Position numbers and translations under genes: made by a program. From NCBI GenBank assembly GCA_028701945.1, contig JAQVPT010000076.1, positions 1 through 12,028 on the forward strand: a stretch of 12,028 bases of DNA, given 5' to 3'. The notes below the pieces were generated by a model. The model saw only the letters and a program-made list of their open reading frames with translations, was not told the DNA's origin and ran no database searches. The DNA comes from Bacteroidales bacterium. Lineage in GTDB: Bacteria > Bacteroidota > Bacteroidia > Bacteroidales > ML635J-15. Shown here piece after piece: positions 1-7,532 of this stretch (positions are counted from its first letter, which is position 1; the number at the start of each line of letters is the position of its first letter).

Positions 1-1
1 A

Positions 2-97
2 TTTTATACTGTTGAAGATATACGATTTGTTAATCAAGGAGTATTTAATAGCAATCATAAAGGACGACATAATTTCTCTTTAAGAAAAGGTAAATAG
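2..97 (+). CDS. 3' end of an unrecognised gene (partial)
   Basis: An open frame enters from the left edge and runs 31 codons to a TAG at 95-97. It ends in a basic stretch (HKGRHNFSLRKGK). The three minus-strand frames over the same bases all contain stops, so a rightward gene is the likelier reading. I do not recognise the family, and 31 residues are too few to assign a function. It is followed by about 120 bp of non-coding sequence before the helicase. It could also be a chance open frame, since the start is not visible. Confidence 0.4.
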   Translation, partial: FYTVEDIRFVNQGVFNSNHKGRHNFSLRKGK

Positions 98-103
98 TTT
101 TTT

Positions 104-111
104 TATCTTTG
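104..111 (+). promoter_or_regulatory. Possible -7 promoter box for the helicase
   Basis: TATCTTTG matches the Bacteroidota sigma-A -7 consensus TAnnTTTG exactly, just past the upstream stop codon. It would put the transcription start near 117 and leave a 5' leader of about 100 nt. I see no TTG -33 element at the usual 17-23 bp spacing, so the call rests on the -7 box and its position. An 8-mer this loose is expected by chance several times in 12 kb of AT-rich DNA. A weaker near-match, TATATTTA at 191-198, lies closer to the ATG. Confidence 0.45.
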
Positions 112-139
112 TAATAATGTTTCTAATAATACTTTCTTG

Positions 140-180
140 TTTGACAATCCCCAAGTCAAAATAAAATCTTATTTTGATTT
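140..180 (+). promoter_or_regulatory. Two overlapping hairpins in the helicase leader
   Basis: Arms at 156-164 and 169-177 are perfectly complementary around a 4-nt loop (AATC). With one G-U pair the stem extends to 153-180, 12 bp in all. An upstream arm TTTGAC (140-145) can instead pair with GTCAAA (155-160), which uses bases of the longer stem, so the two folds exclude each other. This could be a leader attenuator or RNA-structure sensor for the helicase, or the terminator of the gene ending at 97. There is no clean U-tract after the long stem. The pairing is seen; the role is inferred. Confidence 0.35.
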
Positions 181-216
181 AATGTCGTTTTATATTTAAT
201 AAAGATAATTTTAAAA

Positions 217-1446
217 ATGAAGTTTCAGGAATTACATATATCAGATAAATTAAAGGAAGGAATTGAATCATTTAATTATTCAGAATTAACTGAAATACAA
301 GAAAAAGCAATCCCCGAAATTTTAAAATCAAAAGACTTATTGGCCTGTTCGCAAACTGGCTCAGGGAAAACCGCCGCATTCCTAATTCCTATAATTGAGC
401 GTATCTTGAGTATTAAAACTTCTGGGATAAAAGCTTTAATCATCACACCTACACGTGAAATATGTAAGCAAATAGAGGAGCAAATTGTTGGTTTAGGATA
501 TTATACCGATACTTCTTATGTTGCGGTTTATGGTGGTAACGACCATGATGGATTTAGTCGTCAGAAGACCGCATTGACTGAGGGAGCTGATATTGTTGTG
601 GCAACTCCTGGTCGTCTGATCTCTCATTTAGCTTTAGGATATGTAAATATTAGTAATCTCGATTTTCTAATTCTGGATGAAGCCGACGAAATGTTAGACA
701 TGGGCTTTTATGAGGATATTTTAAATATTATTGGGAAATTGCCAAAGAAAAGACAAACTCTTATGTTTAGTGCAACAATGCCGCACTCAATAAGAAAACT
801 CGCAAAAGAAATTCTTACCGAACCGTATATTCTCGATTTAAATTTCTCGAAACCAGCTGAAGAAATTGACCAGCAAGTTTATATGGTTTATGAAAAAGAC
901 AAACCTGCAATGTTGGCTAATGTATTAAAAGAGCATAAAGACGACAAAGTACTTGTTTTTACTTCAACAAAAGTAAGTGTAGGTAAAATATCTGCTTATT
1001 TGCGAAATGCTGGAATAAAAAACTCATCTATTAATTCGTCCTTTACTCAAACAGAGCGAAATGATACTATTTTAGACTTTAAAAGTCGTAAAATTAGAAT
1101 CTTAGTTGCCACAAATTTACTTTCTCGTGGTATTGATATTGATGATGTTAATTTAATTGTTAATTACGAAATTCCTGATAAAGCCGAAGATTATGTCCAT
1201 CGCATTGGACGAACTGCACGAGCAGGAAAATTGGGTTTGGCAGTTAGTTTTATTGGTGAAAAGGAAATACTTAATTTTAATAGAATTGAGAAATTATTGG
1301 AAAAAGATATTGAGAAATTATCAAACCCTGAAGGCATTTCCCAAGGACCAACTTATCGTCAAATAACTACTGGTAAAAAGAATTATCATAAAAAAAGGTT
1401 TAGTAACAAACCGAGAAAAGGGAATAATAATAAAACTGCTAAATAG
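217..1446 (+). CDS. DEAD-box ATP-dependent RNA helicase (RhlE/CsdA-like)
   Basis: A 409-residue protein with the full superfamily 2 DEAD-box core: upstream F19 and Q28 of the Q motif, motif I SQTGSGKT (45-52), Ia PTRE (78-81), TPGR (130-133), DEAD (154-157), SAT (185-187), VFTST (247-251), motif V with RGID (304-307) and motif VI HRIGRT (328-333). The tail from about residue 380 is rich in K, R and N, as in RNA-binding tails of bacterial RhlE-type helicases. Such enzymes unwind short RNA duplexes with ATP in the cytoplasm, in ribosome assembly, RNA decay or cold adaptation; which one cannot be told here. Motif V reads TNLLSRGID where TD is usual, and the segment before Q278/R281 lacks the common HG pair. 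The ATG at 217 follows an A-rich stretch and precedes the helicase fold by the usual distance. It seems monocistronic and converges with tamB. Confidence 0.95.
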   Translation: MKFQELHISDKLKEGIESFNYSELTEIQEKAIPEILKSKDLLACSQTGSGKTAAFLIPIIERILSIKTSGIKALIITPTREICKQIEEQIVGLGYYTDTSYVAVYGGNDHDGFSRQKTALTEGADIVVATPGRLISHLALGYVNISNLDFLILDEADEMLDMGFYEDILNIIGKLPKKRQTLMFSATMPHSIRKLAKEILTEPYILDLNFSKPAEEIDQQVYMVYEKDKPAMLANVLKEHKDDKVLVFTSTKVSVGKISAYLRNAGIKNSSINSSFTQTERNDTILDFKSRKIRILVATNLLSRGIDIDDVNLIVNYEIPDKAEDYVHRIGRTARAGKLGLAVSFIGEKEILNFNRIEKLLEKDIEKLSNPEGISQGPTYRQITTGKKNYHKKRFSNKPRKGNNNKTAK

Positions 1447-4400
1447 TTTCAGATTCTTTATTTAACGATTCCTTTGCTTTGCGCTTATCACGAGTTTTCT
1501 TAAAAGTTATGCCGTGCCAAAATCTTGTAAATAATTCGCCAAAAGTATTAAAATCATCAGTGTAAAAAATACCAACCCCATTTGTATATGGTCCAAATTC
1601 GGCTTCGAGATCATCATTTGCTCTGGTAAAACCTTTTACTCTGAAACTCCCTTTTTTGTTTACTTTTAACTGTACTTCGATATCACCAACTAAATTACTT
1701 GTGTTTGCTCGGTTCTCGCCTAATCCGACATTACCATTAATTAGTACACGGTCGTTTAATATTTGAGTTGAGAGTGCAACTTCTAGTTCTTTTCCCGACA
1801 TTTCTGTGCCTGGTCGGTAATTAAAACCGATGTCAAAATCTTTACTAATCTGTGATAACCAGTTACTTACCTGATTTGATAGTAATTCGCTTGAAGTAAC
1901 ACCAAAGGCATTTGTTGTAGATCCCATCTCATTACCCATGCCAGCACTTTGGTTAGGATTATAAAATCTGTTCATTATAAGAAGATAAAGTAACTGTTTG
2001 TTAATTTCATCTTGAGTTAGGTTAGCAAGCTGAGCTTTCGCTTTATCGTTTGCGTTGGGAACAGTAATACTAAATTGTATATCTGGTGTCATTAAATTCC
2101 CAGACATGTGCATTTGACATTCAACATTTACAGGCTTATTGTATATGTCGCTAGAATCGGAGAGGGCTGCCATTAAGTCTTTTAGCGGAGCTCTTGTGTT
2201 GTAAATAGCATCAATATCTATTATTGCATCGTAGGCACTTCCAGACCATACAATGCTGCCACCTGGTTTTACATGAAACTTTTTATTAATTATATTTTCT
2301 AAAGTAAATAGGTAGTCGCCTTCTACTACTTCTAACTCTCCATACATGTAAAATTCTTCGTCTGAATTGTACTCCATTTTTAAGTTACCTTGGCAAAATG
2401 CACTTATTAAATCTCCAACTTTTGGATCAAAAACTATTTGTGCTTCGGCGTCAGGTGTTACTTCGATATCCATTTTAAAATAATAATCGGTTTTTGAGGC
2501 TAAAGATTTTATTGACTGATTATCTGCTGAGTCTATTGCTGGTTGAATAAATGTAACGTAAGATATGTTCCCCCCCTCGTACGATTCGCTCATTGGTAAA
2601 ACAAATACAGTATTCGGCTCTGTTTTGGCAACAACATCAATTCCAAAATTGTCTAATGTCCCAGAAATTTTCACATTTCCTGTGGCATAAGCAGTGCCAT
2701 AATAAGTGTTGTTATCTTTTTCTGTTGTGTTAAGCAATTTCATTTTTGTTGCGTCAACTCTTAGGTCGATAAAAATATCTTTAAAATTATTGTGGTAAAT
2801 ACCTCCATTTATGCTGCCTTTATTTGCTTTTTCGTCATAAATTTTGAAGTTTTGAAACAATATGGCATCATTAGTAATTAGTACTTTATCGTCTGTATAG
2901 GCTTTTAATTTTAACATGTCATACATAAACTCTGCTTTTTCAAAACTTACTTCGCCCGATAATTTTGGTTCTTTGAAACTGCCTTCAACGTTAAGCACTA
3001 TGTCAACTGCTCCAGAAAGTTCGCTAATTTCTAAATCTAATAAGTAGGGTTGTAATATCTCCAATTTAAAGTTGTCAACTGTCAGATTTGCATTTAGGAT
3101 ATCCGTTTCAGGTGAATAACTTCCTCTTAATTTCATGTATTTATTAACGCCGTCAACTTTAAATCCATTACTTTCGCCTTCCCATATTGCCGAAAGATCA
3201 AATCTTCCAAAGTCTTCATTATTGATTTTGAAATCGTTAATGCTCAATGAAGACCTGAGGCTTGGAACATCGTAAATGTTGGCTACTCTGCCGTTACCCG
3301 ATAGGATTCCGTGGAATTCATACCCAGTATTACTTATGTAAGTATTAAAATTACTGATGTCAACATTATTTATAAGAAATCTTAATAATTTACTCTTATC
3401 GGAAGATATTACTCCATCGATATTTAAAACCTGATCTTCGTGTGTTAATGAAAAATAGTTGATGGTAACTTCTTGTCCGTCAACTGTAATTGGAGTTTTG
3501 CTAATTTCCCAAAGCTTGTTTTCAACAATAACTTCTGAATTATGAATGATGTTTTCTATTCTCGGTAAACCAACAGTATCTTTATTAAAGAATTTTGAAC
3601 CTATTTTAATGTTTCCAGCATTTCTAATTTCACTAAAATTATCCCAATTTAAACCGAGTGTAAGACTGTCTTGTGCAATATCTAAATTGAGGTTAATATT
3701 TTCAAACCACGGGAATTTTCTTGAGCTTATCTCTTGCATTGTCAGATTTATGTCGAGAGAATCTTTGTAACCATTAATATTAAATTCATTTCCCCACAGA
3801 TAGATACTATCATACTTTATAACTGGAATACTAAAAATTGCATCAAATCGCTTTTCCTTACCCGAAAACATACCTTCGGCAAAAATGTCACTTTCTATGT
3901 CAAGTTCTGGTAAATATATTCGAGTGAAATTATTAAGTCTTTTTAATCTGATATCAAAATTCGCTGTATTATCACTTGTTGTCTCAAATATTAACGGATT
4001 GCCAAGAAATGAAGGGACATAGCTAGCCAAAATATTGTAAAATTCTTGAGCCAATTCAGTAATTAGAAAGCTGCCGTAGAAATTCATATCAACATAATCT
4101 GATCTTAGAGTAAAATATTGTTGATCATACTCATCAATAAAACTGTTAAAACTTAATTGATTTAATTTTAGGGATTTGCCCTTTGTAACGAAGTTTAGTT
4201 GGCTTAGATACAAGTTGCCCACTGGTCTTGATAATAAATCGCCAGACATGTCACACGCCAACGCAAGATTTAACTCTGATTCCAAGCTGTCGTTCGTGAT
4301 GTTTAATCCATTGAGGTTTGCCGAAATGTCAGTCGAAAAATCAATATATTGATCCTTGCCTCCATATTTATATTTCCCTAAAAATTCTACTTGTAGATTA

Positions 4401-5905
4401 GGGTCGTTAATAAAAAGTTCGCCGTCAAATAATACATTAGAAACATCTCCATTTAAAATAATTCCTGTGTAATTGTATCCTAATATCTCTAATTCGCTTA
4501 CTTTACAGTCGATATTGGCTGCGAAATTTCCTGTCGAATCAACAACACCAGTAATTTTAGAATTTAAACTTAGATTTCCAAATGTTGCAGGGTTTCCCGT
4601 TATTTTACCAAGATTAAATTTGTATGCATTAACTGTTCCGTTGTAATTAATTTTCTTTTCTTCAAAATCTGTTACAATTGCGATGTCTGTATTAAGAGAA
4701 CCTAATCCTGTGTTGAACTCGCCATAAGCAACAAGGTCGCTAAATAAACCAGTTATGTTTCCAGTAAAAGAGATGTTGCCTATTTCATTTATCACTGATG
4801 GAAGTGGAGTATAAGTTTTTGGAGAACTTAGTCTAATAATTCTTCTTATATCTCTATCCGAAGTTGTAAATTCGCTTACATCGCCAAAAACAAAGGTCAT
4901 GTCGTAATTTGGTAAACCGTCAACCGACAAGTTTGCAGTCATTTTTGTGTCTTCTCCGTAAGCGAATTGGAATTTTTTAAATTTAAATTTTGAAAGTTTG
5001 CCTTTAAAATTACCTGAGATGCTAATTTTATCATGTAAGTGGCGATATTCAGACATAAATGGTCCTAAATCTGCTACATCAAAGACCAAAGTGTCAATAT
5101 TGACTTCAACTGTCATTTTGTTTATAGGGTCGAGCAAATAACTAGCATCATCTCCATAAGCTTCGATAACAGAACACTTAAATTGCGAGTTTTTTGTCAA
5201 TAATGCGAAATTGCTGATATTTATTGCTGTATCACAATATTTTAAATGACCAGAAAGTTCTTTAATATCCAAGCCCGATTTTTCGGATAGAGTAAATTTA
5301 TTAATATCTAATTCGAGACTGTCGTTATAGAATTTGAAATCGCTTAATTGAATATTTAAACCTTTAATGGCAATGTTTGCAGGATTAAAAATCCCGTTGT
5401 CGGGCGGCTCTCGTAAATCCCGATATGAAAGTTTAGCATCTATAATTTCAAAATTATTACAAAATATATCAAATCCTTTTGAATTTGAAGGTTCTGTTTT
5501 TTCTGATGTGAATTTATTTAGAATGTATTCGTAGTTTGCTACTCCTGTAGTGTCAACTATAACATTAATTTGTGGTTCTGATAAGGTAATTTGATCTAGA
5601 TAAATTTCAGAAGCAAAAATTCTTATCAATGTTATTTTCGCATCAATTTCATTAGTCAATAGTAGGGTGTCTCCACTGGCATCTAGTATTTCTATTTTAG
5701 ATAAAACAATTTTGTTAGGTAATTTTATATAGACATTATCGACTTTTAAAGCTATATCATAATGATTTGCAAAGAATTTTATGGTCTGTTTTGTGAGATA
5801 GCTTTGCATAAATGTTGAATTGACTAAAATTATAGCAATAATAATGTTCTTGGCTAAAACCATGAACATTATGATAATCAGTCGCTTTAATCTAATTCTC
5901 AACAA
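1439..5905 (-). CDS. tamB: TamB-like translocation/assembly module protein (DUF490)
   Basis: A 1488-residue protein with a short basic N-terminus (residues 2-8) and a hydrophobic segment (about 9-28) that would anchor it in the inner membrane. A very long beta-rich body of repeating amphipathic strands follows, as in AsmA/TamB-type bridge proteins. The last 250 or so residues match the TamB C-terminal domain as I remember it: an MSGNLMTPDIQF stretch, a QLLYLLIMNRF helix, LSNQVSNWLSQI, and FNTFGELF (about 1452) before a basic tail. Family members span the periplasm and act with a TamA/TamL-type outer-membrane partner in outer-membrane protein assembly or lipid transport. No TamA homologue is in the window. 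The frame opens with TTG at 5905 (or TTG 5902); the first ATG (5869) would fall inside the hydrophobic segment and lose the basic residues, so TTG is preferred. K19-N20 interrupt the anchor. A G7 tract falls at codons 1110-1112. The gene is divergent from tsaD, an arrangement I recall in other Bacteroidota. Confidence 0.88.
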   Translation of the reverse strand: MLRIRLKRLIIIMFMVLAKNIIIAIILVNSTFMQSYLTKQTIKFFANHYDIALKVDNVYIKLPNKIVLSKIEILDASGDTLLLTNEIDAKITLIRIFASEIYLDQITLSEPQINVIVDTTGVANYEYILNKFTSEKTEPSNSKGFDIFCNNFEIIDAKLSYRDLREPPDNGIFNPANIAIKGLNIQLSDFKFYNDSLELDINKFTLSEKSGLDIKELSGHLKYCDTAINISNFALLTKNSQFKCSVIEAYGDDASYLLDPINKMTVEVNIDTLVFDVADLGPFMSEYRHLHDKISISGNFKGKLSKFKFKKFQFAYGEDTKMTANLSVDGLPNYDMTFVFGDVSEFTTSDRDIRRIIRLSSPKTYTPLPSVINEIGNISFTGNITGLFSDLVAYGEFNTGLGSLNTDIAIVTDFEEKKINYNGTVNAYKFNLGKITGNPATFGNLSLNSKITGVVDSTGNFAANIDCKVSELEILGYNYTGIILNGDVSNVLFDGELFINDPNLQVEFLGKYKYGGKDQYIDFSTDISANLNGLNITNDSLESELNLALACDMSGDLLSRPVGNLYLSQLNFVTKGKSLKLNQLSFNSFIDEYDQQYFTLRSDYVDMNFYGSFLITELAQEFYNILASYVPSFLGNPLIFETTSDNTANFDIRLKRLNNFTRIYLPELDIESDIFAEGMFSGKEKRFDAIFSIPVIKYDSIYLWGNEFNINGYKDSLDINLTMQEISSRKFPWFENINLNLDIAQDSLTLGLNWDNFSEIRNAGNIKIGSKFFNKDTVGLPRIENIIHNSEVIVENKLWEISKTPITVDGQEVTINYFSLTHEDQVLNIDGVISSDKSKLLRFLINNVDISNFNTYISNTGYEFHGILSGNGRVANIYDVPSLRSSLSINDFKINNEDFGRFDLSAIWEGESNGFKVDGVNKYMKLRGSYSPETDILNANLTVDNFKLEILQPYLLDLEISELSGAVDIVLNVEGSFKEPKLSGEVSFEKAEFMYDMLKLKAYTDDKVLITNDAILFQNFKIYDEKANKGSINGGIYHNNFKDIFIDLRVDATKMKLLNTTEKDNNTYYGTAYATGNVKISGTLDNFGIDVVAKTEPNTVFVLPMSESYEGGNISYVTFIQPAIDSADNQSIKSLASKTDYYFKMDIEVTPDAEAQIVFDPKVGDLISAFCQGNLKMEYNSDEEFYMYGELEVVEGDYLFTLENIINKKFHVKPGGSIVWSGSAYDAIIDIDAIYNTRAPLKDLMAALSDSSDIYNKPVNVECQMHMSGNLMTPDIQFSITVPNANDKAKAQLANLTQDEINKQLLYLLIMNRFYNPNQSAGMGNEMGSTTNAFGVTSSELLSNQVSNWLSQISKDFDIGFNYRPGTEMSGKELEVALSTQILNDRVLINGNVGLGENRANTSNLVGDIEVQLKVNKKGSFRVKGFTRANDDLEAEFGPYTNGVGIFYTDDFNTFGELFTRFWHGITFKKTRDKRKAKESLNKESETI
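2570..2576 (-). repeat. G7 homopolymer tract inside tamB
   Basis: Seven C on the plus strand, so seven G in the tamB coding strand, covering the end of codon E1110 and both glycines 1111-1112. It stands out in an AT-rich gene where glycine is mostly written GGT or GGA. Slippage by one base would remove the conserved C-terminal domain. Whether it varies is unknown. Confidence 0.6.
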
Positions 5906-5971
5906 AACAGTTTGTTTTTTTGTTAATTTACAAATATTATGAAAAAAAACAATAAAATGATGTAAAATATG

Positions 5972-5979
5972 TATTTTTG
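5972..5979 (+). promoter_or_regulatory. Possible -7 promoter box for tsaD
   Basis: TATTTTTG fits TAnnTTTG exactly and ends 9 bp before the ATG at 5989. A start 5-7 nt downstream of the box would give a leader of only a few nucleotides. No TTG -33 element is visible at the expected distance. The 83-bp gap must also hold the promoter of the divergent tamB, for which I found only an imperfect box (minus strand, about 5931-5938). Confidence 0.4.
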
Positions 5980-5988
5980 TTCACAATT

Positions 5989-7026
5989 ATGAGTTTAAAA
6001 ATATTGGGAATAGAATCTTCGTGTGATGATACATCAGCATCTGTGCTTTGTGATACAAAATTACATTCGAATGTGATAAACACTCAGCAGATACACGAAA
6101 AATATGGTGGTGTCGTGCCTGAGCTTGCAAGTAGAGCACATCAGCAAAATATTATTTTGGTTGTTAAAGAGGCCTTGAGCCTTGCTAATACAAAACTATC
6201 GGAAATTGATGCAATTGCTTTTACTTTAGGCCCAGGTTTATTGGGTTCTTTAATGGTTGGAGCTTCTTTTGCAAAAGGTTTGTCGGTTTCAACTGGAATA
6301 CCTTTGGTTGGAGTAAATCATTTGCATGGACACGTGCTTGCTCACATGTTACGAGAAAAGGACGAAGATGCATTTGTTGCAAAATTTCCTTATTTGTGCT
6401 TATTGGTTTCGGGTGGACATACCCAAATCGTACTTGTGAAAGATTATCTTAGTTACGAAATTCTTGGCAAAACAATTGATGATGCAGCGGGTGAGGCTTT
6501 TGATAAATGTGCCAAAGTAATGGGATTAGGTTATCCGGGCGGACCTGTAATTGACAGGTTAGCACAAATTGGAAATAAAGACAGGTTTTCGTTTAATAAG
6601 CCGAGAATTGATGGTTTGGATTTTAGCTTTAGTGGTTTTAAAACGTCATTTTTATATTCATTAAGAGACAACCTAAAACAAAATTCTGCGTTTGTTGAAC
6701 AAAATATTAACGATTTGGCTGCTTCTTTGCAGAAAACGATAATTGAAATATTGCTTGATAAATTGGTTAAGGCGGTAAAATTAACTGGGATAACTCAAAT
6801 TGCTATTTCGGGTGGCGTGAGTGCAAATTCGGGTTTACGAAAGGAATTGAGTGATTTAGCCTTTGCCCAAAACTGGAATTTGCATTTGCCTAAAATCAAA
6901 TATACAACAGATAATGCAGCAATGATAGCATTAGTTGGTCATTTTATGTATCTTTGTGGCAAAATTTCCGATCCCGATGTTGTTCCTCAAGCGAGATTAG
7001 ATTTTCTAAACATTAATGTTCTTTAG
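5989..7026 (+). CDS. tsaD: tRNA N6-adenosine threonylcarbamoyltransferase TsaD
   Basis: A 345-residue protein covering the whole Kae1/TsaD/YgjD family. From ATG 5989: N-terminal GIESSCDDTS (7-16), the metal-binding HLHGH (H111 and H115, the same numbering I recall for E. coli TsaD), SGGHT (141-145), the DDAAGEAFDK region (164-173), GYPGGP (181-186), SGGVSAN (274-280) and TTDNAAMIA (306-314) with the third metal ligand D308. In the cytoplasm TsaD transfers the threonylcarbamoyl group from TsaC product to A37 of ANN-decoding tRNAs, together with TsaB and TsaE, none of which is in the window. A TTG at 5977 would add four residues; ATG 5989 is chosen because family members begin a few residues before the ILGIESSCDD core and because the TTG overlaps the probable promoter box. 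It is divergent from tamB. Confidence 0.97.
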   Translation: MSLKILGIESSCDDTSASVLCDTKLHSNVINTQQIHEKYGGVVPELASRAHQQNIILVVKEALSLANTKLSEIDAIAFTLGPGLLGSLMVGASFAKGLSVSTGIPLVGVNHLHGHVLAHMLREKDEDAFVAKFPYLCLLVSGGHTQIVLVKDYLSYEILGKTIDDAAGEAFDKCAKVMGLGYPGGPVIDRLAQIGNKDRFSFNKPRIDGLDFSFSGFKTSFLYSLRDNLKQNSAFVEQNINDLAASLQKTIIEILLDKLVKAVKLTGITQIAISGGVSANSGLRKELSDLAFAQNWNLHLPKIKYTTDNAAMIALVGHFMYLCGKISDPDVVPQARLDFLNINVL

Positions 7027-7048
7027 AATAAATTTAGAATAAGATTAT

Positions 7049-7056
7049 TATTTTTG
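7049..7056 (+). promoter_or_regulatory. Possible -7 promoter box for the DUF1573 pair
   Basis: TATTTTTG matches TAnnTTTG in the 84-bp gap after tsaD. It would start a transcript near 7062 with a leader of about 50 nt. No -33 TTG is visible at normal spacing. No intrinsic terminator is visible between tsaD and this gene, so read-through from tsaD is also possible. Confidence 0.4.
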
Positions 7057-7110
7057 GTCTAAAATTTGTAAGTGTCAGAATTCAAATTATTAATTTAAAT
7101 TATTGAAATT

Positions 7111-7503
7111 ATGAAAAAAATATTATTATTTGTTGGTATTGTGATGGTCTCAACTGTATTGTTTGCCCAACAAAGTGGTCCTGCTATTTCGTGGGATAAG
7201 ACTGTGTATGATTTTGAAAAATTCCAAGAAACAGCAGGTGTTGTAATCGCTTCTTTTTATTTTGTTAATACTGGCAATGAGGCTTTATATATAACAAATG
7301 TTAGGGCTTCTTGCGGTTGTACCTCACCCGAGTGGTCAAAGGAACCTGTTAAACCAGGTGATAAAGGATATGTTAAAGTGGCATATAATCCGAATAAAAG
7401 ACCAGGGAAATTTAATAAATCAGTTACAGTAACTACTAATGAGTTTCAACCAACATCTGTTTTGCGAATTATGGGTGAAGTCATACCAGCTGAAGTGCAG
7501 TAG
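7111..7503 (+). CDS. Exported single-domain DUF1573 protein with CGC motif
   Basis: A 130-residue protein. Residues 1-19 form a signal peptide (KK, hydrophobic core, then VLFA before Q20) with a likely signal peptidase I cut; there is no lipobox cysteine. The rest is one Ig-like DUF1573 domain: WDKTVYDF, a TNTG-type strand (VNTGNEALYITNV), the signature ASCGCT with C68 and C70, PGDKGYVKV and NKSVTVTTN. DUF1573 is common in Bacteroidota and has no established function that I know of; the paired cysteines could bind metal or form a disulfide after export. It is closely related to the first domain of the next gene, also at DNA level. The stop TAG is followed directly by TAA, and the next ATG is 29 bp away, so the two are probably one operon. 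Confidence 0.85.
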   Translation: MKKILLFVGIVMVSTVLFAQQSGPAISWDKTVYDFEKFQETAGVVIASFYFVNTGNEALYITNVRASCGCTSPEWSKEPVKPGDKGYVKVAYNPNKRPGKFNKSVTVTTNEFQPTSVLRIMGEVIPAEVQ

Positions 7504-7532
7504 TAACATAGAAATTATAAATTATTATTATT

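Noticed and set aside
3546..3770. Plus-strand open frame of 74 codons inside tamB
   Set aside because: Antisense to a well-supported long gene, with no leader, promoter or recognisable motif.
7024..7110. A/T-rich repeats (AAATTATT-type) before the first DUF1573 gene, considered as an operator or riboswitch
   Set aside because: The base composition is so biased that the short inverted and direct repeats are expected by chance; no known riboswitch core is visible.
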